Assembly (NCBI GenBank): GCA_000711775.1
Contig: ARYC01003499.1
Location: 1-64,000 of the forward strand
Direction of reading: 5' to 3'
From: Oxytricha trifallax
Lineage: Eukaryota; Ciliophora; Spirotrichea; Sporadotrichida; Oxytrichidae
DNA: 64,000 nt
Below, piece by piece: positions 33,404-45,400 of the stretch; position 1 is the stretch's first letter, and every line of letters starts with the position of its first letter. Both the position numbers and the translations under genes were made by a program. The notes below the pieces were generated by a model. It did not search any database and had not been told where the DNA came from. It saw only the letters and a program-made list of their open reading frames with translations.

Positions 33404-34392
33404 ATGTCATATTCAAAGAAAGAAATCAAAGAGAATCTTTTCCTCGCAACTGGTATTAAAAAGTCATGTTAAAAGTTAATGATTTTTAGAGGCTGGAGAC
33501 TTAGAAATGGTAAAGAAAATAATCGAAGACTCCCCAGAGTTAATAGATTCCTAGTCAATCAGAAAATAAACTTAAACTTATTATTAAAGTTATTGTTGAT
33601 GTATTGAAATTTTAAATTATATAATTTTTAAGAATGATAAACTGGACACCAGTTATGATGGCTTGTAGATATGGTCACAAAGATATTGTGCAATATTTAC
33701 ATGAAAATGGAGCATAAATGGAAAGGGAACGTGGATATACAGCTATTCATGCAGCTTGTTACAGTGGAGACATCGATACACTTAAATATTTGCTGGAAGT
33801 TGCTAAAGTTAACCCTAATCCAGAGAGCTAAGAGAGAATCTACAAATATTTATTTCAATCTATGTCTAAATTATTAATTTGATTTATCTTACTACTTGAT
33901 TAAAAATCAAATGAATATAAAGTATTAGTAAATACCTCTGTATATAGCACTGAGCACAAATGTAACAAACATATTAATTATGTAATGATATTATAGAAAT
34001 AATTGATTGATCTATTGCTAAAGCATGGTGTGGCTTATGAGGTAATTGGGACTTCTTACATAGACAGTAAGACTGGACAACCTGTGACAAAGAATATCAG
34101 ATTTAATGACAATTTGGTAAGATCTTTATTAATTTCATTCATGTTTGAATCTTAAATTTTATTTAATTAGAGGAAAATCAACGATAAGTTTGTATTGCAA
34201 TTTAACTTGACAAGAAATTTACATTATTATTAAAAGTAACATAAATTTCTTATTTTAAATGATCAGAACACTATTGAGTTTCTAAAGCAAATCAACATAC
34301 CCAAGTTTTACCCCATATTGCAAGCATACAAGAAGGGGAAGTTTTCTGGAATTACAGACGATGATTTCAAAGCAATATTAAAATATATGTGA
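33404..34392 (+). CDS. ankyrin-repeat protein, multi-MDS gene
   Basis: ATG 33404 (MSYSKKEIKENLFLAT) to TGA 34390-34392. A 37-nt intron at 33453-33489 gives FLATEAGDLEMVKKIIEDSP, a standard ankyrin opening. Further repeats: NWTPVMMACRYGHKDIVQYL, RGYTAIHAACYSGDIDTLKY and PLYIALSTNVTNIL followed by LIDLLLKHG. IESs at 33565-33634 and 33977-33993 are needed for the frame; a third, from about 33838 to 33947 (pointer AAT), is likely. An intron at about 34119-34170 (GTAAGA to TTAG) precedes the C-terminal part, which has no recognised domain (NIPKFYPILQAYKKGKFSG). About 250 residues. Ankyrin repeats bind other proteins; the partner is unknown. Confidence 0.87.
33453..33489 (+). other. ankyrin gene intron, 37 nt
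   Basis: GTATTA donor and TTTTTAG acceptor; joins LFLAT to EAGDLEMV. Confidence 0.85.
33565..33634. other. IES, 70 bp, pointer AGAA
   Basis: 4-bp repeats at 33561-33564 and 33631-33634. Removal gives IDSQSIRMINWTPVMMACRY, the normal spacing between two ankyrin repeats. Confidence 0.88.
33977..33993. other. IES, 17 bp, pointer ATATTA
   Basis: 6-bp repeats at 33971-33976 and 33988-33993. Without removal the frame ends in TGA at once; with it the ankyrin helix continues as TNILQKQLIDLLLKHG. Confidence 0.8.
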
Positions 34393-34549
34393 GAAATAGT
34401 GTTTTAGAATAGTAATGATGTGTTAAGACGATAATAATTAATTTATGGGAATAATGAATGCTAATTTTTAATTTCATAATTAAATTTCACTAACCATCTG
34501 TTATCTATATCAAACTATAAATTACAACATCTGAATTTCATTATGTCTT

Positions 34550-36075
34550 TCAAAAATATTTGTTGAGAAGATTCTTTGCAGAACTTGGACTTGGGGAAGG
34601 ATTCGGAAAACTTCTCTTCTTTTAAAGTCCAGTCGTATCTTTGAGATTTACTTATGTTTTGATGTTTAAGTATACATTCAAGAATTCTTCTGTTTCAAAC
34701 AGGTCATACACCTCACTTCGCTTTTACATACTACCGTTGTCCTATGGTACATAGTAAAGCATTTAAATCTTCCCGTCTTTGGTCCCTAAAATATTTTCTA
34801 CGCTTTCAAATTCGACAGAAACTTCATAGTCTTTACAATCTATAATCAAGAAGTATTATCCAGATTTGTCCTCTGTAAATTCCAACTATAAATCTTAACA
34901 AAAAATGGTTAAACTTACAGCTACAGGTTTCTGTTTTAGTTTACCAACTTTGACAGCTGCAAATTTTTTACCAATTCCACTGCCGATTGAGCTCTCAATA
35001 ATCTAATTTTTCATTAGTGCTAATTTTGAAGCTAGTTCCCCACTCTCTTTTTCATGCTTCATTAAACTATTTGACATTGAGTCTATTACTTCCTTTCTTA
35101 GATTGATCTCATCATTTCTTCTTTAAAGCTCCTTATCTAGCTGTACTATTTTTTCATTGAGTAAATCTATAGTCTCGCCGATTTTCAAGTTTCTATCCAT
35201 TTCATAGTTTCTCTAATTTACTACCTCTGTATGTTCAACTGTCATTTTATCTAAAATTTTCTAATGCTCTGCTTTAAGCTCCTTAACTTCTAGATCTTTG
35301 GCTTCGAATTTTTTGGTATATTCAAGTTCTAATCTGTCAAGAGTTTTTTCAAGCTCATTTCTATCATGATCAATTTGTGAGATTTGCTTTTAATAGAATG
35401 ACTCAATAGATTTGCATTGATTCGTTAACTATTCAATATCTTAAGTCTTTTGCTTCAAATCTTCATCTTGTTTCTTTATTAATTCTTCATAAGCCAGGCA
35501 TTTATTTAGAAGCATTTCATAAGCTTCATTTTTATCTAATTAGTCCAGATTTTGAATTGATTATGATTCAGATTGCTTAGATTTTTATGAAGATGAGGAA
35601 TTAGAGCTCACAAAAAGAGGAGGTTTTGGCATTGTTTACTTTTTGGGAATAGGATTAGAATTTGTCTTAGATTCTCTTAATAGTGCTTCTTAGAGATTAG
35701 CATTTTTTGTGAGTAATCTTAGATTAATCACTTGAAAAAATACAATTCTATTAATATTATAACCTCTAAATTTTCTTGATACAATTGAAGATGCTTAGCT
35801 TCCTATAAAAAAATAAATTTTAAGCACAGCAACTTTGATTCAATTCCGCAAAATACCTGATTGTATAAAATAAAGAAACTTACCTTATCACTTATGACAT
35901 TTTTAAGTTGCTCAATATTTTTCTTAGCAATCTCTAATTCTTATTCGACTTTTTCTCGATCTACCCTCTCCTGTTTTAATGCTTACTTCAAAACTTTTAA
36001 TTTTTTCTAAGCAATTGCTAATTTAGATTGAGATGGGGAGGATTCTGGGGTCTCGTCCTTAGTAGTAGATGACAT
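34550..36075 (-). CDS. coiled-coil protein with globular C-terminal domain
   Basis: ATG 36075 (MSSTTKDETPESSPSQSK) to TGA 34552-34550, about 430 residues. Introns: about 35800-35882 (GTAAGT donor), a second interruption ending near 35735, and 34886-34918 (33 nt, GTAAGT to TTATAG). Two long coiled coils (LAIAQKKLKVLKQALKQERV; later LEKTLDRLELEYTKKFEAKD) flank a Pro/Ser-rich linker. After the coil comes a compact beta-like domain: KFAAVKVGKLKQKPVAV, then YFLIIDCKDYEVSVEFE and LYYVPQDNGSMQKRSEVYDL. I do not recognise that domain. Tail is Ser/Pro-rich. Convergent with the ankyrin gene, 158 bp away. Confidence 0.78.
34886..34918 (-). other. 33-nt intron
   Basis: GTAAGT donor and TTATAG acceptor on the minus strand, between KPVA and LEFTEDKSG. 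Confidence 0.8.
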
Positions 36076-36229
36076 ATTTTAATTAATTTATTCTTAATTA
36101 TTATTTGAAATTAAAATAAAGTGGATACGAAATGAAGTTTTCTAATTTGCTTTATATTAGAGATTTAAGAATTTTTAGTTTGAGATTTAGAAATTATTAA
36201 ACTGTATAATGAAATTAATTTTTACTTTT

Positions 36230-37615
36230 GTTCTTTATTACTAGATTGATATAACATATTGCTTTACGTAGGCATTCTATAAGTTTTTATTAAATACTTA
36301 TTTATGATTATCAAAGATATTTACTTCTCTTCATCACATTATGTTTGAGCTGAACTTAATTTAATTTTGAGCGCTTCTTTATAATTAAGCATAGTTAAGT
36401 TTTATTCTTCCTAAGTCTTTTTGTTTAGCATATATCTATTAAAAATTAAATTTAAATAAAAAATTAAATTCTCAAATTAACTTCATTCTTATATTGTTAA
36501 TTTTTAAACATATTAAGCATACTAATTAACTGGCTGGATTGCAGCAAAATTTAATTTTTGATAATTATGATCAATAGTTTTGACTTCATTAAGTAACCAG
36601 CATTATTATTTCTGCAAAAATTTATTGCTATAGACATCCATCGAATCTTCTGGTTCATTTGATAACAAAGTAACTTTATTTTTATTAATTCTTAATTATT
36701 CTTGAGAGGGCTTTGAAAGTATCCTAGTTTGAGAGATAGATTAATTTTAAATCTTGCAGGGGTTTTAGGGTTGGGATCTCGCTTAAGAAACGGGAGATTA
36801 ATTTTCTGGTTGTCTACAGATTTTAGAATGAACTTATGTAGAACAGCTCCTCTGTGACAAGATAATAATTTAATTTGATTAATGCAATAATTTTAATAAG
36901 TTATTAGATAGTGTCGAATTAATTACCATAGAGATTTTTGTAGCTTTATAAATTCGTATTACTAAGGGCTGCCTTTGATTACATTTCAATTGATTTAAGT
37001 TTTTATAATTAGAAAGTTTTCGAATCATTAGAATTTGAGTTCAAAATATTGTACTTGCTCTATCTTTCTTAGTTAGAAATTGAAATCTCGCTGTTTTGTA
37101 CTGAAATATTAAATTAGTCGCTTGCTTTCCTAGAATTTAATTACGGAAGAGCATTTTTAACATAAATTTTGATAATTCCAAACAATATAAAACATCAAAT
37201 TCAATATTATTAATATTCGATGATCTTGCTGAGTATAAATCAGACTATTTCCTAATACTTTGGCAATTTGAGGTAGTTGCATTTGTATATTATTTCGTAG
37301 AAACAGATCGAAGAGATTCTTTTGAATCACACCTACTCATATCAAGCAAAGTTAGCTTTTTATTTTTCAATGAATCAGACTATGGATTTTTAAACTACTT
37401 GTTAACTGAGAGATTGAAGTTTTGGTTTTTATAGTGATGTTTTAGCTTCTAGTAGCTCACTTTGCTTTCCTGGGTATACTAGGAGACATCAAAGAGCTCA
37501 CCAAGTTCAAAAGGTTCAGTATTTTTTTAATTATCCAGTTAATCAACTGGTGTAATAGCATTGAAGGCAAATTTCTTCTTCATTTAATCCTTGAATAAGA
37601 GGGGAGTGCTGGTCA
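36230..37615 (-). CDS. Ser/Gln-rich protein, multi-MDS gene
   Basis: ATG 37615 (MTSTPLLFKDQMKKKFAFN). First island to about 37215 (SKESLRSVSTKQYTNATTS); a frame change around 37140-37215 marks an IES; second island to about 36930 (NALPQLNSRKASDQFN); AT-rich break to about 36860; third island to 36545 (EPEDSMDVYSNKFLQKQQCW); then, after an interruption at about 36470-36540, MLNKKTQEEQNLTMLNYKEA to 36310. The 3' end is unclear because the frame stays open toward the next gene's start at 36075. No domain recognised. Low complexity and polar; a disordered protein is likely. Confidence 0.6.
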
Positions 37616-37904
37616 TGATTAAATATTTTATAAACCCTATCCATATAATAAGAGTTTAAAATTTTAAAGTTTACATATAATTTTTACAGAACTGCTAAAA
37701 ATATAAACAAACAAGTTAAGATACAATTACCTCGATAATTTTTCCTTTTAAATAAATAAAAGCAATTCTTTACTTTTATTTTTATTTAAATAGAATTTTA
37801 TACTAAAAAAGAATTAAAAACTTTAACTAATGACTTTTTTCCCCTAATTCAAAAATATTAAAAACAATAAACACAGGAGTTTATATATTAATAACTTATT
37901 ATTT

Positions 37905-39280
37905 CTAATTTTAATGATTGAGAGCAGTTTATCTTATGACTGAACTTTTAAGGCTTAATTTTAATCAATTTATGTAAGATCAGTATCTTCTTTTATGAAA
38001 CTGTTCTTGAAATTTGAAAATTCATTATTAAATAAATTGTCATGATTAAATTCTCCCAAATCGTTCTATCTCTTTTTAGTCTCAAATTCTTTTAATTTTT
38101 AGACAAATTTTCGACTCAGTAAAGCTTCAATTAAAAATATAACACAGTTTTAGAACAAAGCATAATAATTAAAATAATATTAGCTGAAGGACACTATTTT
38201 ACTTGTTTTGATAAATTTGATAAATAATCAACTTAGATAATATTTATCTGTTGTTCCTCTACTTTACAAAGTAATTTTAAAGATATATAAAAAAGGCTCT
38301 GTAAAATATTAAGTTTTATTTTGATAAAATTTAATATTAAATTTACGAATATTTCCTTCATTTTTGGCTATATTTTTTATTGAGGTCAATATTTCTTGTT
38401 TAGCCCCAGGTTTCGTAATATCAATTAAATTTAATTTATTTAGCATCAAATTACGACCCTTTTTCATTAAGGGATTATTTGACTTAGATCTTATAAATGA
38501 AATTTATTTTAATAAAAATTTTAATGATATTATATGGAGAAGTCAGATTCTTAAATGCTTAATTCTGATAAATTGTTTTAAACATTATCTAGGGAAATTA
38601 ATAAAATTTGAAATAAGAAAAGTTTTACTATCATATTAAAAATCCCCTAAAAATATTATTGGAGATTATTTGTTTTAAATCTTGAGGAATTATTTATCCG
38701 GTTTCAATTAGCATGGCTTTTGATGGATTTATTTCGGCTTCTACGATTGGCTTCTTGCACAAATAAGGGTTTCCAGAGAATTATTTTTCAATTTACTCAA
38801 TCGAATATTTCTAAGGGAGCACTAAGTTCGAAGCGATTGCTTTCGCTGATTCCCGATCAGATGCATGAGTTGCATTTTGACCTTGCCACATTTTCAAAAA
38901 TTCACTGTCTTTCAACTTAGATAAAATAATCTTTAAAAAAATCGATAATAATTGGATTTTATTAGTTAATTTACCAAATTTGAGCAATTTTTTTAAAAAA
39001 AAATTATTTAAATAAATTTACTTAGATAGTGCAATTTATCTTAGTGGTGGTAAATCGTATCTTTACTCTTGAGTATCGCTTAAATTACTTTCATGCTTTT
39101 AAAAATAAATTACTGATAAAACCTAATTTAAAAATTCAGCTAAATTACTTTGAAATTTAATAAATCTTTAATGAAATTTTATTATGCTTTTTGATTCAAT
39201 CAATTTTTGTGGGCTCATCTCTTTTTGTCTCCACCTTCGCTCGCACAGCTTCTAACTTCTTATATAATATTTTGCCACGA
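37905..39280 (-). CDS. cluster of isolated MDS-like coding islands
   Basis: Three minus-strand islands separated by 500-600 bp of AT-rich DNA: 39205-39275 (KILYKKLEAVRAKVETKRDE), 38715-38925 (MWQGQNATHASDRESAKAIA, then YSIEQIEKQFSGNPYLCKKP) and 37905-38135 (RKFVQKLKEFETKKRQNDLG). Each is short, keeps one frame and is less AT-rich than its surroundings. They may be MDSs of one gene in order, or pieces of a scrambled gene whose other parts lie elsewhere. No start or stop is certain. The family is not recognised. Confidence 0.5.
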
Positions 39281-41510
39281 GAGAATTCTCTTGAATTGAC
39301 ATTATTATAGGATAAAAGAATATTTAGGAAACTTTATAATAATTATATTGTTTAATGTTTTTTCAAGAAATATTGAATATAGGGTATATAAATGCACAAT
39401 TATAAAAGTTAGTCTATTCAACAAAGAAAATATTAAAGTTTTTTAATAATAATTAAATAATTTAATTTATTTCAGGGATAGTACTTATTGATTCTAAATT
39501 TTCCATTATTTTAAATTGATTTTAGTGCTTCCCTTTTAATGGAATATTTTATCTAAAATATTTTGATTTAAACAATTTAATAATTTTATAATATCGTTAA
39601 ATTTTATGGTACTTTTCATTTATTTTTAAGTATATAAGTATAAAATATGTTGCTTTTGATGAGTAAAAGTCATAAATTAATTTTTTGATTTTAAAATGAC
39701 AAATTTATCTAAATTTCATAGATGTTTTGTACAATAGATACCCAAATTTTCTAATTCTTTGCTTAATTAATTAAATTATTTTTATTATTAACTTTCTTCA
39801 AATAATTACTGATATTCCTCTATTTCACTTAACTTTGATTTCAATAATGGGGAAGATATTTTCTTGAGGGACTTCATTGATTAAAATTAAATAATTTATT
39901 ATTCTATATATTAATTGGTTCATTTAATGCTGTAATGAAAACATTCAACTTTGGGAAAATAATTAGTTAAATTTTATTAGTTGCTTAATATGTTCAAACC
40001 TAGACAATTCACTAAATTTTTCATAAAAAATTCAATATACTGGGTTTTACTATAGGCAGCAATATTTTATAACATCGTCTGAACGAATTAAATCGAATTA
40101 AATTTATCTTTAAATAAACTTAAAAAATCACCAAAGCTTATAGATAATATTTCTCGCTTTATGAATATGAATAAAAAGCTTTACCAAATAGTAAAGTCCA
40201 ACTTATTTTTTAATTCTCTATCAAAAAAGTACCATAATGCCTCGGATTTCACTAATATAACTGTCTCTCAAATAATTTATTAATATTTCATATTCAAATA
40301 TATCCCTACTATCTAAAATTATGATTAAGTTCTTAAGATGATGCTATTTTAAAATATTATAAATATAATTAATTGTCCTATTTATTTATAAGTTCTCAAA
40401 TCAATAGAAATTTAATTATAGTTTTAAATTTAATAGACTGTATGTCTATATAAACAATGAAGTATTGCTAAATATAAATTTCTTTTTAATATAAAATCTT
40501 TTGTTTAAATATATTTATTTTGTAAAATTTTAAAAAAGAAGCAAAGCTATATTAAAATCAAAAATTTTTATAAAACTATTAATTAATCAAGCTTTTTTTT
40601 GGCAAAATTTAAATTTACTAATTAACATCATTCATTTACATTTTATAATTAACAGTAATAAAAATTATAGTTATACACTGGCAATAGTATAAAACGTATT
40701 TACATCAAGCTTCACAATAATTTTATTTATATTTTGGCACCTATATATTCATGGATGATAAATTAATATATATATATCAATTTTATCAATAAACATCTTA
40801 TCAATAAACTCAACCTAAATTTACTGAATTTTCCTATAATTAAAAGATAAGTTCAAACTTTATATCTTAAAATTTATAATTTTTAAGCATTTTGAATAGA
40901 ATATTTGATTAATCATTTATGCTAATTATTAATATGAAATTTATATATTCATTTATAGTTGATAAGATTATGAGATTAGTTCAAAGTTTAATTATACAAT
41001 TTGAACATAATAAAAGAATATTTAATTATTAGATTTATATATAAATATTAAATATATTTTCTTACCAATATCTTAAATTTTATCAATCTAATTTCATAAT
41101 AGTTTCTTAATATTGATTTTAAATAAATAAAACTGCAATACCAAAGAATATAGATAAATTTGATAAAAATAATAAAAAATTAAAATAAAATATATTAAAA
41201 GAAACAGCTTCACTTCAAGGATTTATTTATTTACCATTTTTGTTGATAAAGGATTTTTTAGAATAAAATATATAAAATTATGAGAGCTTCATCAAAAACA
41301 AATGAAAATTTTTTTAATTTAATTAATATAAAATATACATCGAAATGTCAATTATTTATCAGGTCTACTTTTTATTTGAAATTTATCTATATATATATTT
41401 GTGAATTTTTTTATAAAATGTATAAGATGCCAAATATCTAAACATAGAATAAGCATTAAAACAAAAAAGTATAATAAACTTGAAAAGTACATAAATTTAA
41501 GAATAAAATA
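39281..41510. other. 2.2-kb AT-rich gene-poor stretch
   Basis: Very AT-rich, dominated by A/T runs; short open frames appear on both strands but none shows coding residue use. Probably germline-limited spacer or one large IES. Confidence 0.5.
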
Positions 41511-42180
41511 ATAATGGAGACTAAAATAATGGCTAGAGGACTGACAGATCTAATACTAGAAATCATAACATTAGCTCTAATCTTAAATATATAGTTTTAA
41601 AAATTAAATATGTTAAAATTCCATATTTATGAGGTTTACAGTTACAAAATTATGTTTTATGTAATTATAATTTATCAAAATCTATAGGAAGGCAGCAATT
41701 TATAGATAAATATTCAGATATAATAGGTAAACAATGGAAACTAATAGAAACAAGGACTCTAACTTGCTGATGCAAAGAAATTAAAATTATAAAAACTCAA
41801 AAGCCTAGCGCATTAAATAATTATATATTTTGGTTTATATTTATTATTAATTAGTTTTAAGCCTGTTGTTCAAAAAAGAAGAGCCCCAGATGACTCCTGA
41901 ATAAATTTTCGAATAAAAGCAGTGTCGTGATATTAATTTAATAGTTATAATTTAAATATATTGAGATAAAATAAAAAAGCAAATAGAAATGTACAAGAAT
42001 CTCTTGAAATCACATTAACAAAAGAAAAAGCAATACCTCTCTGCTCAGCAAAATTACAAAGATTTCATTATCAATTAAAATGAATAAAAATAGTTACTGC
42101 TTTAAGAGAATTAAAATTCATAGAAGTCTCCAAAATAATCATTATCATTGAAATACTAATAAATTAAAGTGTAGTTGTAT
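41511..42180 (+). CDS. short MDS-like islands, perhaps 5' part of the TPR gene
   Basis: Plus-strand islands: 41511-41593 (NNGDQNNGQRTDRSNTRNHN), 41735-41825 (METNRNKDSNLLMQRNQNYK), 41873-41942 (KEEPQMTPEQIFEQKQCRDI) and 41990-42175 (KNLLKSHQQKKKQYLSAQQN). AT-rich gaps of 50-140 bp between them contain TGA or shift the frame, as IESs do. Same strand and the same Gln/Asn/Lys-rich style as the gene that follows; belonging to it is an inference. Confidence 0.45.
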
Positions 42181-42414
42181 AAATGTTTAAGCTATTAAAT
42201 CTTATAGAATAATTTTAAATCATATAATTATTAGTTTCATATTATTTTAGACTTTAATATAATTAATATTATGATTGATTATTTTCTATTATCTTTAACA
42301 AATTTAGGCATTAGTATTTTAGCATTTCTAATCTTTAATTTTGATTACTCAGTAATTCATTTTTTAAATTCTCTTTCATAACTAATTTTTAATAAAAATA
42401 TGTTAAAAATAAAA

Positions 42415-45400
42415 ATATGAATCTCCCCAAATCTTTTAATTTTCAAAAATATTTAATAAGCAGTCATCTCTAAGGAAGTAATAATCTCTGTCAAAAAGAC
42501 AAGACAGTAGTGTCAAATTCGAGCAAGATCATGAAAATCTAGATTAATTAAGCTTCATAAATAATAAATAATCAGAACTTGATAATTTCATTAACATAAG
42601 TGATTAGCATTTGGATTTAAACCCCACTAAAGATTATAAAAACGTAGATAATTTAAATCGATTACATTCAAAAATTATATATATACTTACTGTATTAAAG
42701 ATATACAGAAGATGGAATAAATTGTTTTATTGAAGGAAAATTTAGTGGATAAATAAATATCTATCAGCATAACTAACATCAATATTAGAAATATCTAATT
42801 AATGATTATTTTTATTTATCGATTCTTTCAACTCTTAATTCATAGATTTTATATATAAATAACAATTCTTATAATAATTAAGAGCAAGAAATCTTCAGGA
42901 CATAGGATATAGATAATATGAGAAAGTCATAAAATCCAGAATACATTAATGAATAAAATATTTATTAATTATAAAATTTAATGTATTTTATGAATCTCCT
43001 TATAGAAAAAAATCTTCTCTAAAAGGAGATTTAGATCTAGAAGAAATTAACCCTAAAAGATAAATCAGAAACCAGTCTAATATTAATTAAAAATGAAATA
43101 AAACGTATATATATAATCGTTATGATCAGGTTTAAATAATAATTTTAAATATGCTGATATCAAAAGATTCATTAAATTTCATTGATGTGATGAATAAAGC
43201 AAATGACATATATTTCAAGGATTAGGTATAATGGGATTTGCTATGGGATAAAATTGATTTGACTAAGTAAAATTAAAAGAAATTCCAATCAGGCTTTAGT
43301 TAATTTATTAATATAAACAATACATTCATGTTATATTAAAGTTAAAGAATAAGGAAAAGAGGGAAGTATGATTCATAGGTTAACTTAGAGAAAATAGAAC
43401 TACCTATAAAGATTGATTAAAAACTGCCTGCAAATCTAGAATTAAATCACTTAAGAACTTAATCTTAATTATTAATGAGCAAAGAAGGAAATGGCAAATT
43501 GGAATTTCAAACATCATCTAATAGAACTACAAATCAGTTTATGAAATAGAGAAATTTAACATAGAGTTAAATTCACATAAATGAAATAAAAGAACAAGAG
43601 GGAAATTTTCAATCTTAAAAGTCTAACTTTAATTAAACCTTTGGAAGTTTGTCTAAATTTATGCCTCAAAAAAGTAATAATAGTATATTTGAAGCTAGAA
43701 AATAGAGCAAGCTTAACTAATCATAGAAATTGTCATAAAAAGGTGATGTAGTTGAATAAAGGCAAAATAGTTTATCCAATTAAAAATAAAGAAATGTTAA
43801 AGTTTAGAGAGACACTTAAAGCTTGGAAAAATTAGCATTAAATTAAAGTCTTCAAGCCTTTTTCTCATTTTATAAAGCAAGCATTACCTCAAACCCTATG
43901 AAAAAGTAAACTGCAAAAGTATAGAGACATTTTTCAGTATTAACAGGTAATTAAAAAGAGTCAGCAAAGCTGTCATAAACTTAAAATACTTTTTAACTTA
44001 CAAATATGAATTCTTAAAATATTTAATAAAGTTTTAATTGACTACCCTATCCCCTTATATAGCTAATTTTTCAAATATTATTATATATATTCTTATCACA
44101 TATTTCTTTGAAAAAATTAATGCAAAAAGAATAAATTTTATTTTAATTAAGGAAAAAGTAAAGGGAAAAGAATATTAAAGGATCTCAGGAAATTAAAATA
44201 TTGGAGCTTAAACTTCTAAATAATGGAAAGAAGACAATCGATAAATTTCAAATGATAACTTAGGAAAAATGATATAAGAGTTAAATAGTACTACTTAAAA
44301 TTTCAACCAAAAAGTAACTAGAAAAGTCTCTATAGATCAAAGTTTGAGATCCCCATCAGTCATTTAAGATTAATCCTATTCTATTAAGATCAAATTACAA
44401 GAGAGTGCTAAGAAAAAAGTAGCACATTCTAGACAGTTCTTTAACAAATCAATGTTTGCAGATTTTAGTAACCATAATTTGGGAAGTCATGAGAGTGGTC
44501 AAGCTTCTATTAGTAACATTGGAAATATGATTATTAAAGAAAGCCTAACCAGATCGTTCCAGAATAACTTTGAAAAAGACTAAAAAGTTCAAATTAATTT
44601 TATTATCCATTTTACTAAAAGAAACAGGATTTCGTGTAGCAGGTTGGTCAAATAATTTAAAATGCTCATTAAGCTTTTACTTCTCGAGATAAAAAATAAG
44701 TTGCAGAATAAATGAATAAAATAGCTTATCGAGCTCTTGTTGTCAAAGAACTTCAATTAGCAAAGAAAGCCTATAATTTACTAGCTCATACCTTTTTATC
44801 TTGGCGCATGTTTAGACCAGCCATGGATTACTTTAAGAAATTGAAAGACTGCGCATTTATGGACAAAGACCTTGAAACTAAGATGTACTCATACAAGCAG
44901 ATAGGCTTTTGCTACTATTGTAGGAATACATTTGAAATTGGGAAAATATAATTAATTAAATTAATAATAATTCAAAATCGTGGCAGTTAAAGTTGGCCAA
45001 TTTGAACGATCTTGAGCTCATTTGATAGAGAATTTGAAATTAGCTGGACTTTATTATTGGCGGGACTATTTTATCGCATCCCTTGAGCGAGATAACTCTA
45101 CTTTAATAAAACACCACTAAATTCATTAAATTATACCCTCACATTAAAGTCGAGTTATCTCGCTCCAGGGATGCGATAAAATAGTCCCGCCACTAATAAA
45201 GTCCAGCTAATTTCAAATTCTCTATCAAATGAGCTCAAGATCGTTCAAATTGGCCAACTTTAACTGCCACGATTTTGAATTATTATTAATTTAATTAATT
45301 ATATTTTCCCAATTTCAAATGTATTCCTACAATAATAAATGAAAGATTACGAGAAAGCCATAATATGCTTTAAAAAGATGTTATAAATAGCTTGGTATAT

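Noticed and set aside
33981-33996. 15-nt intron GTAATGATATTATAG in the ankyrin gene
   Set aside because: Far shorter than any other intron here, and removing it does not restore the frame; the 17-bp IES does.
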